Origin: Streptomyces sp. CNH099
GTDB taxonomy: Bacteria > Actinomycetota > Actinomycetes > Streptomycetales > Streptomycetaceae
Direction: 5' to 3'
Assembly: GCA_000514715.1 (NCBI GenBank)
Contig: AZWL01000004.1
Span: 186,001-250,000 of the forward strand
Length of the DNA: 64,000 bases
Shown here: piece after piece, positions 45,988-55,870 of the stretch
Layout: every line of letters starts with the position of its first letter
Numbering within the stretch: position 1 is the stretch's first letter
Notes under the pieces: model-generated
The model's database searches: none
Seen by the model: the letters and a program-made list of their open reading frames with translations, nothing else
What the model was told of the DNA's origin: nothing
Translations under genes and position numbers: made by a program

Positions 45988-48978
45988 TCACCGGTCCTCC
46001 CCCGCGCGCAGGGCCGTCAGGCGGCGGGTGCGGCGGGTGGTCGCCGCGTCGGCCGCCACCGCCGCCGCGACGAGCGCGAGCAGGCCGAGGGTCATCGCGG
46101 CGGTCAGGAGGTGGTCGGCCCGGCGGGGCGGGGGCGCGGGGCCGCCGGTGAGCGCGCGGAGGTCCAGCGCCGGGCCCAGGACCGCGGGCAGCGCGAGGCC
46201 CAGAGCGAGGCCGCCGGCCGCGGCGGCGAGCGCCAGCGGGGCGAGCTGCAGCGCGCCGAGGGCGGCGGCGCCGCGCCGGTCGAGGCCGAGGAGGCGCAGG
46301 TACGCGGTGGTGCGGGCGCGTTCCGGCGCGGAGAGCAGCAGCTCCACCAGCAGCGTGAGCAGCGCCAGCACGGCGGCCAGCGCCGCGCACGCGGCGTGCG
46401 CGGCGCGGATCGTGCCGAGCACACCGTCGTCGCGGTCCGCGGCCCGCTCCTCGGCGGCGATGAGCAGTTCCCCGTACGGGCTGCCGGGCCCGGTGCCGGG
46501 GGCGGCGGCGCGCAGGGCGGCGGGGGTGGCGCCGGCGCCGTAGTACAGGACGGCCTCGGTGCCGCGGGGCATGTCGGCGGCCCGCTCCCGGTCCGCGGCG
46601 GCCAGCGCGTCGGTGCCGGCCAGCAGCAGCGGCCGCTGCTCCCCCGGTGCCGCGTCGCGCCCGCCGTACAGCGGGCCGAACACCGGGTCCCGCGCCGCGT
46701 CCCCGGGCAGCCGTCCGGCGACGCGCACCCGTACCCGGGGCCACCGCGTCTCGTAGGTCTCGCCGGTACGGGCCGCCGTCCCCGGGCCCCCGCCGGCCAG
46801 CACCGGCAGCACCAGCCGCCCCGCCCCGTCCCGCCGCGGCGGCCCCAGTCCCGCGGCCGCCGCCGCGGCGGCGGAACCGGGGTCGGCCCGGCCGAGCGCG
46901 GCGGGGTCGACGGCGAGCAGGTCGGTGCCGGGCTGTCCGAGGCCGGTGGCGACGCCGGTCAGGTCGGTGCGTACGAGGCGCACCGGCACCGTGTGCGCCA
47001 CCCCGGGGGCGCGGCGCAGCGCCTCGGCGCCGCCGGGCTCGTCGGCGTCGGTGAGCACCGCGTCGGCGCCGCCGGTGCGCCAGGCGAGGGCGTCGCCGCG
47101 GCCCTTCTCGACGGTGCCGGTGACGAGGCCGCCGAAGACCGCGGCGCCCAGGGTGGTGACGAGCACGAGCAGGGCGAGCACGGCGGCGGGCGCGTCGCGG
47201 GCGGCGCGGGAGAACGCCAGCAGCCCGAGCGGGCCGCGGCGGCGGGCCGCGAGCCGGGCCAGCAGGCGCAGCGGCGGGGGGTAGATCCGTATCAGCACCA
47301 CCACGACCGCCAGGCCGCACAGCACCGGCACCGCCGCGACCAGCGGGTCCGACGCGCTGCCGCCGGACATGCCGCGTACCCGCAGCGCCACCGCTCCCGC
47401 CGCGGCGAGCAGCAGCACCGCGGCCTCCGCGGCGGCCCGGCGCCCCGCAGTCCGCTGCCGGCCGGCCCGGCCCGGCCGGCGGTCGCGCACCGCCGCCCAG
47501 GTCAGCACCGGCAGCATCAGCCACGCCGCGACCGCGACCGCGACCGGCGTCCACTGCACCACGGTCCACTCCGGCGGCGCCCAGTCCGGCGGCGCCGCGC
47601 CGGCGGGCAGCGCCAGCCGCGCCCCGACGTGGCCCGCCGCCAGCCCCGCGCCCGCCACGGGCGCGTAGTGCGCGGCGCGGGTGAGCGCGACGCCGAGCGC
47701 GGAGGCGCCGCGGGCGCGCTGCAGCCGGTGGTGGCCGAGCCGCCGCCGCACCGCGAGCCGGGCGGTGACGAAGGCGGCGGCCAGGCCGACGCCGACGACG
47801 GAGGCGAGCGCGAAGGAGACGACGAGGGCGGCCTCGTCCCACGCGGCGTCGAAGTCGCGGACGAGCGGCTGGACCTCGTCGGTACGGGCCGGGCGCTCGG
47901 CGGGGTGGGAGCCGTAGATGCAGGCGGTGCCGGCGCTGAAGCAGAAGTTGTCGGCGCTGGCGGTGTCGTATGCGGCCAGGGCGCGGATCAGCGTGGCGCG
48001 GCCGTCGTCGCCGGTGAAGCGGGCGGCGGCCGCGGCGCGCTCGTCGCGCTCGTCGGCGGCGTCGCCCAGCTGCAGGCGGAGCCGCCACTCGACGGTGATC
48101 GTCGGCAGCCCGCGGTCCAGGAGCGCGTCGAGCGCGCCGGGGGCGATCAGCGCCTGCGCCTCGGCAGGCCCGCGGCCGGCGGGAAGCGGGACGGCCAGGA
48201 GGGGGTGGGCGCGCCAGAGCCGGCCGCGGGGGCCGCCGGGGTCGGGCCGGAGGAAGCCGGTGACGACGACGGGGGTGTCGAGCTGGGAGTGGTACGGAGT
48301 CAGGTGCAGCCGCGCGCCGAGGCGGAGGCCGAGCGCGTCGCGGGTGCGGGTGGAGACGGCGATCTCCACGGGGCCGTCCGGGCCGGTGTGGCGGGGCGGG
48401 CGGCCGGCGGCGTAGCCGGCGGGGCCGGGCGCCTCGCCGGTGTGGAGCAGGGACAGGGCGGCGTCCCCGCGGGGGGCGTCGAGGGTGGCGGCGGGGACGA
48501 GGACGTGGTGCACGGGCTCGTCGAGGAGGCCGTCGAGCGGGGCGGGCACGGCGTTGGTCAGGTCCTGCTCGGCCCACGTCAGGTCGTCGGCGACGCTGCT
48601 CCGCTCCTCCCCCGGCAGCCCGGTGACCGGCTGCCCGAACGTGACGGTGCGGGTGAGCAGCGGCCGGGCGTCCTGCTCGGCCGCGATCCGGTCCACGAGC
48701 GCCCGGCCGGCCGCCCGGTCGAGCAGCGGGGGCGCGGCGGTCGCGACGGCGGCGAGCAGCGCGACGAGCGCGCCGAGGCAGCCGAAGGCGGGCAGGTCGG
48801 CGCGCGCCTCACGCCGGCCGCGGGGGGCGCGGGGGGCGCGGGCGGTGCGGGCGGTGCGGGCGGGCGGGTCCGTACCGGCCGCACCGGATGCCGTCTTCGT
48901 ACGGACCGGGCCGGGCACCGGCTCCGTACGCGCCGCGCGCCCCCGGCGCCACCACCGCCCGCTCGCCCGCCCCCTCAC
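45988..48978 (-). CDS. FtsX-like ABC permease (second)
   Basis: 996 residues from GTG 48978, overlapping the stop of the first permease (GTGA). Starts with an Arg/Pro-rich cytoplasmic segment, then a membrane helix near 65-85, a large extracytoplasmic domain (about 90-400), several helices, a second soluble region and a C-terminal FtsX-type four-helix set (VLALLTLLVELLLSAPERAR, TTAYLRLLGLDRRGAAALGA). Topology is that of MacB-type mechanotransmission permeases used for export of peptides, lipids or drugs. Two Cys (about 360-370, NFCFSAGTACIYG) in the soluble domain may form a disulfide. Substrate unknown. Confidence 0.85.
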   Translation of the reverse strand: MRGRASGRWWRRGRAARTEPVPGPVRTKTASGAAGTDPPARTARTARAPRAPRGRREARADLPAFGCLGALVALLAAVATAAPPLLDRAAGRALVDRIAAEQDARPLLTRTVTFGQPVTGLPGEERSSVADDLTWAEQDLTNAVPAPLDGLLDEPVHHVLVPAATLDAPRGDAALSLLHTGEAPGPAGYAAGRPPRHTGPDGPVEIAVSTRTRDALGLRLGARLHLTPYHSQLDTPVVVTGFLRPDPGGPRGRLWRAHPLLAVPLPAGRGPAEAQALIAPGALDALLDRGLPTITVEWRLRLQLGDAADERDERAAAAARFTGDDGRATLIRALAAYDTASADNFCFSAGTACIYGSHPAERPARTDEVQPLVRDFDAAWDEAALVVSFALASVVGVGLAAAFVTARLAVRRRLGHHRLQRARGASALGVALTRAAHYAPVAGAGLAAGHVGARLALPAGAAPPDWAPPEWTVVQWTPVAVAVAAWLMLPVLTWAAVRDRRPGRAGRQRTAGRRAAAEAAVLLLAAAGAVALRVRGMSGGSASDPLVAAVPVLCGLAVVVVLIRIYPPPLRLLARLAARRRGPLGLLAFSRAARDAPAAVLALLVLVTTLGAAVFGGLVTGTVEKGRGDALAWRTGGADAVLTDADEPGGAEALRRAPGVAHTVPVRLVRTDLTGVATGLGQPGTDLLAVDPAALGRADPGSAAAAAAAGLGPPRRDGAGRLVLPVLAGGGPGTAARTGETYETRWPRVRVRVAGRLPGDAARDPVFGPLYGGRDAAPGEQRPLLLAGTDALAAADRERAADMPRGTEAVLYYGAGATPAALRAAAPGTGPGSPYGELLIAAEERAADRDDGVLGTIRAAHAACAALAAVLALLTLLVELLLSAPERARTTAYLRLLGLDRRGAAALGALQLAPLALAAAAGGLALGLALPAVLGPALDLRALTGGPAPPPRRADHLLTAAMTLGLLALVAAAVAADAATTRRTRRLTALRAGEDR

Positions 48979-51900
48979 TCGTCCCCCGCCCTCAGCACCC
49001 GCGCCAGGTCCGTCCGCGCCAGCGCCCGCGCCGTCACCGAGACCGCCAGGCAGATCAGCAGCGTCACCGCCGCCGCCACCGCCGCCACCCGCGCCCACGG
49101 CACCGCCGCCGCCAGCTCCGGGTGCACCGCGCCCCCGGTCTCGGTGACCATGACCGCCGGCACCACCGCCGCGGCCAGCGCCACGCCCGTCGCCGTGCCC
49201 ACGGCGGCGGCGAACGCCGCGAGGCACAGCTGCTCCGTCCACAGCAGCGCCGTCAGCTGCCGCGTCCGTACCCCCAGCGCCCGCAGCAGCGCGAACTCCC
49301 GGGCCCGGGACCGTACGGCCAGCGCGCTGTGCAGCGCGAAGCCGACGACGGCGAACGCCGGCGCCAGCACCAGGCACAGCCGCAGCGCCCCGTCCGTGCC
49401 CTCGCGCAGCGGCGACGCCGCCAGCTCCGCCCGCTCCCCCGGCACGTCGCGCGCCGTGCCCAGCTCCGGCCGCCGCTCGACGGCCGTACGCGCGGCGTCC
49501 GCCTCCTCGGCGGCACCGCCGCGGGCCGCCAGCCACCAGTGGCTCTCCACCGGCGGGTCGAGCCCGGCCCGTACCAGGTACGCGGCCAGCACCCGGGTGT
49601 CCACGAGCAGCCGCCCCCGCTCCGGGTCGGTGCCGGGGACGGCGGCGACGCGGCCGACGACCCGCGCGCGCAGCTCCGTACCGCCCGGCAGGTCGGCCCG
49701 CAGGGCCTCGCCCACCTCCGCCTGGCCCGCGTCGAGCAGCGCGTCGGTGGCGAGCACGGGCACGGGCCGCGGCGTGTCCTGGCCGGCCGGGCCCAGCTGG
49801 AGCTGCCAGCTCAGCAGCTTCGGAGGCTGCGACGTGTCCGGGCCGCGCAGCACGCCGTCGAAGAGCGCGCCGGGTCTGTCGCGGGTGTCACAGAGGACGA
49901 ACCCGGTGGCGACCCGCGGCGGCAAGCCCCGCGTCGGCTCCGGCGTGCGGCCCGGGCAGCCGGCGAGGCCGCGGTCGGGGCGCTCGCCGCCGATGAGGTC
50001 CCGCCAGCGGACGCCGTCCGGGGCGGCGGCGAAGTCGTCGATCCTCAGCCGGTACGTGCGCTGCTCGGTCTCCTCCTCGGTGTGCAGCTGGAGCCCGGTG
50101 AGCCGCAGCGGGTGCTGGTACGCGCCCAGCGGGAGGCTCATCCGGTGCGCCCGGCCGTCGGCGGGCGGCAGGGTGCCGGAGACGGTGTGCGCGAGGCCGT
50201 CGGCGTCCTCCAGGGTGACGAGGAGCGTGAACGGCTCGGCGGTGCCGGGGCCGTCGGCGTCGAGTCGTACGCGCATGCCGAGGGTGTCGGGGCGGCCGGG
50301 CAGCGGCAGCCCGTGGGCCGGCGCCGGGTCGGTGCCGCCGAGCGCGGCGAGCGCGTCGTGGGGCAGGCCGGCCCCGTCCCGTACGGCGGGCACGGGGCCC
50401 GCGGCGGCGTCCGTACGGAGCGTCGGCAGCACCTCCGCGGAGTCCAGCGCCGTCAGCCCCGCGAACGACGTGCCGACGGTGACGTCCCAGTCCACCACCG
50501 GCGTCACCGCCTCGATGCCGGGCAGCCGCGCGTAGCGCGTGTGGCGCTCCGCGCGCGGCGCGAAGCCCGCGCCCTCCGGCCCGGCCTCGACGCGCAGATC
50601 GGCGCCGACCGCGAAGGCGGCCTGGTCGCGGTCGCCGCGGTCGAGCATCGCGAGGGCGGTGGCGCCCAGCGCGGCGATGGCCAGCGCGAGGGCGACGAGC
50701 AGCGCGGGCCCGGCGTGCCCGGCCGCCCGGCGGCCCAGGTGCCAGCCGCCGAACGGCAGGACGAGGCCGGCGGAGCGGCGCGCGAGCCGGTCGGCGGCGC
50801 GGGCGGCCAGCGGCAGCAGCCGCAGCGCCAGCAGCACGGTCGCGGCGGTGAGGGCGACGGGCGCGAGCACGACGACGGGGTCGACGGCGCCGGAGTCGGC
50901 GACCGGGGTGCGGTAGGTGACCAGCTGCAGCCAGCCCACCGCGGCGACGCCGGCCAGCGCCAGGTCCGTACCCGCACGCTGGTACGCGGCCAGCCGCGGC
51001 ACCCGCCGCCGCAGCCGGGCCGCCGCGCGCCGGTCCCGCGCGGCCCGCGCGACGGGCGTCAGCGCGGCGGCGGCGTGCACGGCCAGCGCCACCCCGGCGA
51101 CCGTCCACCCCGCGCCCGTCGCCGCGCTCGCCGGCACCGGGCCGTCGAGCAGCCCCGCCGCCGCCAGCCCGCGCAGCAGCGGGCCGGCCAGATACGGCGC
51201 GGCCAGCGCGGCGGGCAGCGCCACCGCCGCCCACTGCGCCGCGGCCCCGCCGACGAGCCGCACGGGCCCGGCGCCGCGGCTGCCCAGCAGCACCTGCTCG
51301 GCGGCGCGGTGCCGGGCCAGCTGCCGGGCGGTGAGCACCAGCGCGGCCAGGGCCAGCGAGGCGAGCAGGGCCACCGGCAGGTACGCGCCGGCGCGGGCGA
51401 CGGCGACGGGCACGTCCAACCGCCGCAGCGCGTACGGCAGGTCGGTGTCGGCCTCGACGCCGGCGAGAACCCCGGCATCCGCCGGGGCACCGCGGCCGAA
51501 GACGACGCGCTCGGCGTCGCCGGCGGCGAGCGCGGCGGCGCGCTCGCGCAGCGGGCCGACCTGGCCGAGCCGGAGCCGCCGGGCGTCGGGCACGGCGAGC
51601 CACACGGCGGTGGCGTCGCGGACGAGGGCGGGGTGCTCGGCGAAGGCGCGGCGGGCGACGAGGCCGACGCTGTCGGGGGTGCCGAAGGTGCCGGTGAGGT
51701 CCTGCCAGAGGGGGGTGTCGGGGTCGCGCGGGGAGTAGAGCCCGCTGACGCGCAGCCCGAGAGGCTCCGCCCCGCCGCCCCCACCACCCGCACCCCCGTC
51801 ACCCGAGCCGGCGCCGGCGCCGGAGCCGTCGCCGCCGTCGTCGCCACCGATGGCGAAGCCGTCGCCACCGACGGCGAAGCCGTCGCCCGTCGTGAGCCCC

Positions 51901-52418
51901 AGCCGCGCCGCGTACCCCTCGTCGAGGGCCACCTCCACCGGCCCTCCGCTCCCGTGCCCGGCCCGCGGCCACGCCCCCTCCGTCAGCCGCGCCTGCCGGG
52001 CGGCGTCCTGGGCCCACAGCAGCGACAGCCCCACGGCGCCCCGCCCGCCGACACCGCTCCCCGCGACGGGCAGTTGCGTCTCCCGCGCCGCCGGCGCCCG
52101 CACCAGCCGCGTCGTACGGTGCGGCACCTCCCCGTACGTACGCGCCAGCGCCCCCCGCACCGGCCCGTCCGCCCGCGCCACACCCTCCGGGTCGTACGCC
52201 CCGCTGATCCGCACCGCCGCGTCCGGGTCCGCGGCGAGCCGCTCCCGGGCCCCGGCCTCCGCGGCCTGCTCGGCAACGGCGACGAGCGCGGCGAGCACGG
52301 TGACGGCGAGCAGGAGGGCGAGCGCGGCGGCAGCGAGCACGAGTCCGTGGTGTGCGCTCTGCCGCAGCAGCGGCGGCAGCCCGCGCCCCGGCGGCCCGCC
52401 CGCGACGGTGGCGGTCAA
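48975..52418 (-). CDS. FtsX-like ABC permease (first)
   Basis: 1,147 residues from TTG 52418, chosen for GGGGGA 4 nt upstream; a GTG at 52484 without a ribosome site is the alternative. N-terminal helix (about 30-55), a long extracytoplasmic domain with a glycine/aspartate-rich, repetitive insert (about 185-225), a central membrane bundle, a second soluble domain with Cys in LAGCPGRTPE and VLCDTRDRPG, and a C-terminal FtsX domain (FAVVGFALHSALAVRSRARE, FALLRALGVRTRQLTALLWT). Together with the second permease and two ATPases it should form one exporter. Divergent from the P-loop kinase gene. Confidence 0.85.
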   Translation of the reverse strand: MTATVAGGPPGRGLPPLLRQSAHHGLVLAAAALALLLAVTVLAALVAVAEQAAEAGARERLAADPDAAVRISGAYDPEGVARADGPVRGALARTYGEVPHRTTRLVRAPAARETQLPVAGSGVGGRGAVGLSLLWAQDAARQARLTEGAWPRAGHGSGGPVEVALDEGYAARLGLTTGDGFAVGGDGFAIGGDDGGDGSGAGAGSGDGGAGGGGGGAEPLGLRVSGLYSPRDPDTPLWQDLTGTFGTPDSVGLVARRAFAEHPALVRDATAVWLAVPDARRLRLGQVGPLRERAAALAAGDAERVVFGRGAPADAGVLAGVEADTDLPYALRRLDVPVAVARAGAYLPVALLASLALAALVLTARQLARHRAAEQVLLGSRGAGPVRLVGGAAAQWAAVALPAALAAPYLAGPLLRGLAAAGLLDGPVPASAATGAGWTVAGVALAVHAAAALTPVARAARDRRAAARLRRRVPRLAAYQRAGTDLALAGVAAVGWLQLVTYRTPVADSGAVDPVVVLAPVALTAATVLLALRLLPLAARAADRLARRSAGLVLPFGGWHLGRRAAGHAGPALLVALALAIAALGATALAMLDRGDRDQAAFAVGADLRVEAGPEGAGFAPRAERHTRYARLPGIEAVTPVVDWDVTVGTSFAGLTALDSAEVLPTLRTDAAAGPVPAVRDGAGLPHDALAALGGTDPAPAHGLPLPGRPDTLGMRVRLDADGPGTAEPFTLLVTLEDADGLAHTVSGTLPPADGRAHRMSLPLGAYQHPLRLTGLQLHTEEETEQRTYRLRIDDFAAAPDGVRWRDLIGGERPDRGLAGCPGRTPEPTRGLPPRVATGFVLCDTRDRPGALFDGVLRGPDTSQPPKLLSWQLQLGPAGQDTPRPVPVLATDALLDAGQAEVGEALRADLPGGTELRARVVGRVAAVPGTDPERGRLLVDTRVLAAYLVRAGLDPPVESHWWLAARGGAAEEADAARTAVERRPELGTARDVPGERAELAASPLREGTDGALRLCLVLAPAFAVVGFALHSALAVRSRAREFALLRALGVRTRQLTALLWTEQLCLAAFAAAVGTATGVALAAAVVPAVMVTETGGAVHPELAAAVPWARVAAVAAAVTLLICLAVSVTARALARTDLARVLRAGDE

Positions 52419-52612
52419 CGGTCCCCCTGTCCCGGTTGCCGGGAGAATAAGCGAGCCGCGACGAACGAGGCAGACCAAGAACACGCCTTGACCGCTTCGT
52501 TACGCGCCCGCTCCCGTTGAGGTGGCGGGTACGTCCGGGCCTGGCGCCCGAGGGAGGGGCCCCGGACCGCCGCCGCCCCGGCGCCGTACCCCGGGGCACG
52601 CTCGAAAGTGGC

Positions 52613-53173
52613 ATGACAGGGCATCGGACGGGTGGCAGGAACCGGGTGGTGATCACCGACGTGCTGCTCATCGGGGGCCGTTCCGGGGTGGGGAAGTCCT
52701 CGGTCGGCTATGAGGTCTCGGCGCAGCTGCGGGCCGTGGACGTCGGCCACGCACTGATCGAGGGCGACGTGCTGGACCACGTCCATCCCGCTCCGCCCGG
52801 CGACCCGGACCGGTCGCTGCTGACCGAGCGCAACCTCGGGGCGCTGTGGGGCAACTACGCGGCGCTGGGCTGCCGGCGGCTGATCTACACCAACACCGCC
52901 AGCGTCATGGCGGGCGAGAGCGGCATCTACGAGCGGGCCCTGGGGAAGGACGCGCGCTTCGTGCGCGTGCTGCTGACCGCCTCCGACGCCACCGCCCGGG
53001 GCCGCCTGGCCGGTCGCGAACTCGGCTCGGAGCTGGAGCGGCAGGTGCGACGCGGCGCGTTCATGGCCCGGCACCTGGAGGAGCGGGTGCCGGAGGGGAC
53101 CGTTCGGGTGGCCACGGACGGGCGGGCGGTGGCGGACGTCGCCCGGGACGTGGTGGCCGCCGCCGGCTGGTAG
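52613..53173 (+). CDS. Small P-loop nucleotide-binding protein
   Basis: 186 residues from ATG 52613. A single Walker A motif GGRSGVGKSSVGYE lies near residue 22, followed by a kinase-like lid (DPDRSLLTERNLGALWGNYA, RRLIYTNTASVMAGESGIYE) and Arg-rich C-terminal helices. It resembles small AAA_33-type kinases that phosphorylate metabolites, but no substrate-specific motif is recognised. Stands alone: divergent from the ABC permeases and convergent with DUF3710 across a hairpin. A later in-frame GTG (VITDVLLIGG) could be the real start, removing about 11 residues. Confidence 0.8.
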   Translation: MTGHRTGGRNRVVITDVLLIGGRSGVGKSSVGYEVSAQLRAVDVGHALIEGDVLDHVHPAPPGDPDRSLLTERNLGALWGNYAALGCRRLIYTNTASVMAGESGIYERALGKDARFVRVLLTASDATARGRLAGRELGSELERQVRRGAFMARHLEERVPEGTVRVATDGRAVADVARDVVAAAGW

Positions 53174-53228
53174 CCGTCCCGGCGGAGGCCGGCGGGGCGG
53201 GGTGCCCCGGGCCCTCCAACCGGCCGGT

Positions 53229-53256
53229 GCGGCCCCTGACGGCTCTCAGGGGCCGC
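53229..53256. terminator. Bidirectional terminator hairpin
   Basis: Perfect 11-bp stem GCGGCCCCTGA / TCAGGGGCCGC with a 6-nt loop, between the convergent P-loop protein and DUF3710 genes. Confidence 0.75.
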
Positions 53257-53361
53257 GCCGCGCACTGACCGGGCGTGCCCGGGGGCCGGGACAGGCCCGG
53301 CGCCTTCTCCCGGCACCCCGGCACCCCGGCGCACCGGCACCTCAACGGGCGTTCAGGCGCC

Positions 53362-54138
53362 TCAGCGCACCTCGGTGATCTCCGGGCCGCGCGCCAGCGA
53401 GTCGATGCCGCCCGCGAAGCGCGAGCCCTCGCTCGCCTCGTCCTGCTGTACGCCGTCCGGCACCATCTGGGCGTCCGTGGGCAGCTGCAGCACGATCGGG
53501 TCGCGCGGTGCCATCGGGCCGTCGCCGCGGACGATCACGGTCTCGCGGAAGATCTTCTCCAGCACCCCGGCCGCCTGCGGCTGCACCGCGGCCTGGCCGG
53601 AGATCACCCCGCGCAGGAACCACCGCGGCCCGTCGCAGCCGACGAACCGCACCACCTGCACGCCGCTCTTCCCGTCCGGCAGCTTCACCGGCACCTGGGC
53701 GCGCAGCTCCCAGCCGAGGGTGCCCTCCTGCTCGTCGATGATGCCGCCCTGCTTGGTGATGCCGCTGGCGATCTCGGCGCGGACCTCGCCCCAGATGCCC
53801 TCGTTCTTGGGGGCGGCGAAGCCCTGCAGCTGGATCGCGCTGTCCCGCAGCACCACGGTCGCGGCGACGATCGACTCGCCGGCGACCTCGACGCGCAGCT
53901 CCATGCCCTCGACCCCGGGGACGATCAGCCCGCCGAGGTCCACCCGGCCGCGCGTGGCGTCCTCGACCTCGCTGATGTCCCACGGCCCGTCGGGCCGGGG
54001 GGCGGGCGGCAGCGCGTATCTGCTGTCCTCCGCGTCCTCCGGCTGCTCGTCCGCCGACTCCTCGGCGTCCTCGGCGGTCACGCCGTCGGCGAGTTTGTCG
54101 ACGGGCTCCTCCTGCCCCTTGCGACGACGTCCGAACAC
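53362..54138 (-). CDS. DUF3710 family protein
   Basis: 258 residues from GTG 54138, preferred because GGAAGGA lies 10 nt upstream and family members begin with a short FGRRRKG-type basic stretch. After an acidic linker (about 15-45) the conserved domain runs from PDGPWDISEVEDATRGRVDL to KIFRETVIVRGDGPMAPRDP, ending DALAR-like GGIDSLARGPEITEVR. The family is widespread in actinobacteria and has no known function. The start lies 1 nt after the dut stop, so it is the third gene of a thioesterase-dut-DUF3710 operon; linkage to dut suggests a role near nucleotide or DNA metabolism (inference). Confidence 0.9.
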   Translation of the reverse strand: MFGRRRKGQEEPVDKLADGVTAEDAEESADEQPEDAEDSRYALPPAPRPDGPWDISEVEDATRGRVDLGGLIVPGVEGMELRVEVAGESIVAATVVLRDSAIQLQGFAAPKNEGIWGEVRAEIASGITKQGGIIDEQEGTLGWELRAQVPVKLPDGKSGVQVVRFVGCDGPRWFLRGVISGQAAVQPQAAGVLEKIFRETVIVRGDGPMAPRDPIVLQLPTDAQMVPDGVQQDEASEGSRFAGGIDSLARGPEITEVR

Positions 54139-54139
54139 G

Positions 54140-54661
54140 TCACTGTCCTTCCCGGTCGGCAATGACCGAAGCGTATCCATGAACGGTTTCCCGGTCCCCG
54201 AGGGATGCGTGCCCTCCGGTGGACCCGTGGCCCCCCTCGCCTCTGGCGGAGCCGGGGAGTTCGGCCACCTCGTGGAAGCGTGCCTTTTCCACCTGCTGGA
54301 TCACCAGCTGGGCGATCCGGTCGAAACGCTCGAACCGCACCGGGCGGCGCGGGTCGAGGTTGACCACGTTCACCTTGATCTCCCCACGGTACCCGGCATC
54401 CACCGTCCCGGGGGCGTTCACGAGCGTCACGCCGCAGCGGGCGGCGAGCCCGGAGCGGGGGTGCACGAAGGCCGCGTAGCCGTCGGGCAGCGCGAGGGCG
54501 ATGCCCGTGGGCAGGACGACGCGCTCGCCGGGGGGCAGCTCCGCGGGCCGGGTGGTGACGAGGTCGACGCCGGCGTCGCCCGGGTGCGCGTACGTCGGCA
54601 GCGGTACCTCGGGGTCGACGCGGCGGATCAGCACGTCCACCGGCTCGCGCCCCGCGGTCAC
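54140..54661 (-). CDS. dut: Deoxyuridine 5'-triphosphate nucleotidohydrolase
   Basis: 173 residues from GTG 54661 (GTGA overlap with the thioesterase stop). All five trimeric dUTPase motifs are present: [33 protein letters not shown] with the catalytic Asp, [10 protein letters not shown] and the C-terminal glycine-rich [13 protein letters not shown] that closes over the nucleotide. It hydrolyses dUTP to dUMP and pyrophosphate, keeping uracil out of DNA. The tail of about 20 residues after motif 5 is longer than in most enzymes. Second gene in a coupled operon. Confidence 0.96.
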   Translation of the reverse strand: MTAGREPVDVLIRRVDPEVPLPTYAHPGDAGVDLVTTRPAELPPGERVVLPTGIALALPDGYAAFVHPRSGLAARCGVTLVNAPGTVDAGYRGEIKVNVVNLDPRRPVRFERFDRIAQLVIQQVEKARFHEVAELPGSARGEGGHGSTGGHASLGDRETVHGYASVIADREGQ

Positions 54662-55239
54662 GGGTTCACCTCGAAGGCGCGGGCCCGGCGGACCTGGTCG
54701 GGGTCGGCCATCGCGGCCTGGATCTCGCGGTCCCGGCCGTGCCGGACGAAGTGGTCCACCTTGACCTCCACGAAGAGCGCGTCGGCGCGCACGGCCACCG
54801 GTCCCTCCGGGTCGCCGAGGCGGCCGACGGCGGTGGAGTAGATCTTGCGGCCGGCGACGGCGAGGACGCGGGCGTCCAGGTGGAGGGTGGTGTCCACCGG
54901 GACCGGGCGCAGGAAGTCGGTCTCCAGCCGGCCGGTCACCGTGATGGTGCGCAGCAGCCAGCTCAGCGCGCCCAGGGTCTCGTCGAGCGCGGAGGTGAGC
55001 ACTCCGCCGTGAGCGAGGCCGGGGGCCCCCTGGTGGGCCGCCTTGACCGTGAACTCGGCGGTCACGCTCACGCCCTCGCCCGCCCGCGCGGCCAGGTGCA
55101 GCCCGTGCGGCTGGTCGCCGCCGCAGCCGAAGCACTGGTCGTAGTGGGGGCCGAGGAGCTGCCCGGGTGCCGGGGCGTCCGGGTGCCGCACGGGTTCCGC
55201 GGCGCCGGGCGGCGGGGTCAGCTTGTCACTTGCAATCAC
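54658..55239 (-). CDS. PaaI-type hotdog thioesterase
   Basis: 193 residues, GTG start. The hotdog core has [14 protein letters not shown], the active-site helix [19 protein letters not shown] and the strand-turn [20 protein letters not shown]. This arrangement fits 4HBT-superfamily acyl-CoA thioesterases of actinobacteria; substrate unknown. It opens the operon with dut and DUF3710 (4-bp overlap). The CFGCG pair could bind a metal or be structural. Start choice is the first GTG after the divergent gap with DUF3093. Confidence 0.88.
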   Translation of the reverse strand: MIASDKLTPPPGAAEPVRHPDAPAPGQLLGPHYDQCFGCGGDQPHGLHLAARAGEGVSVTAEFTVKAAHQGAPGLAHGGVLTSALDETLGALSWLLRTITVTGRLETDFLRPVPVDTTLHLDARVLAVAGRKIYSTAVGRLGDPEGPVAVRADALFVEVKVDHFVRHGRDREIQAAMADPDQVRRARAFEVNP

Positions 55240-55325
55240 GCGGCCAGAGCCTACCTGCGCGGGAGCCCGCGGCCGAGCCGCGGGTGAAGCGGGCCGCGGG
55301 GGGAAGCCGTGGGAGGGTGGGGTGC

Positions 55326-55778
55326 ATGGAGACGACGCAGACCTACGACGAGCGGCTCAGCGCGCCGCGCTCCTGGTGGGGTCTGGCGCTGGGTGCGGGG
55401 GTGTGCCTGGCGCTGGCGCTGACGCCGTTCGGGACGCTGCCGCTGCTGGCCGGGCTGGCCGGCGGGACGGCGCTGGCGGCGGTCGCGGTCAGCTCGTACG
55501 GCTCGGCGCGGATCCGCGTCATCGCCGGCCAGCTGGTCACCGACGACGCCCGGGTGCCGCTCACGGCGCTGGGCGCGGCGGAGGTGCTCGACGCGGAGGA
55601 GGCGCGGGCCTGGCGTACGTACAAGGCGGACACGCGCGCGTACATGCTGCTGCGGGGGTACATCCCGACGGCGGTGCGGGTGGAGGTCACGGATCCGGAG
55701 GATCCGACGCCGTATCTCTACCTGTCCACGCGGGAGCCGGAGCGGCTGGTGGCGGTACTCCGGTCGGCGGCGGGCTGA
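55326..55778 (+). CDS. DUF3093 membrane protein
   Basis: 150 residues. ATG 55326 follows GGGAGGGTGGG. The protein begins YDERLSAPRSWWGLALGAG, the standard opening of the DUF3093 family, has two transmembrane helices (about 17-60) and a soluble C-terminal beta-rich half with RVPLTALGAAEVLDAEEARA, ADTRAYMLLRGYIPTAVRVE and YLYLSTREPERLV. Function is unknown; the family is nearly always beside dut in Streptomyces and mycobacteria. Divergent from the thioesterase-dut operon, so they may share a promoter region of about 90 bp. Confidence 0.92.
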   Translation: METTQTYDERLSAPRSWWGLALGAGVCLALALTPFGTLPLLAGLAGGTALAAVAVSSYGSARIRVIAGQLVTDDARVPLTALGAAEVLDAEEARAWRTYKADTRAYMLLRGYIPTAVRVEVTDPEDPTPYLYLSTREPERLVAVLRSAAG

Positions 55779-55870
55779 TTGCAGCGGCGAAGCGGACCCG
55801 TGCCGGGCGGGAGGGGGAGATGCCGGAGCAGCCCGGGGACCCGGGGTACGGATCTCAGCGGGTACGGGCC

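Noticed and set aside
43420..50535. 2,371-codon plus-strand open frame across the ABC locus
   Set aside because: Mirror frame over four well-supported minus-strand genes.
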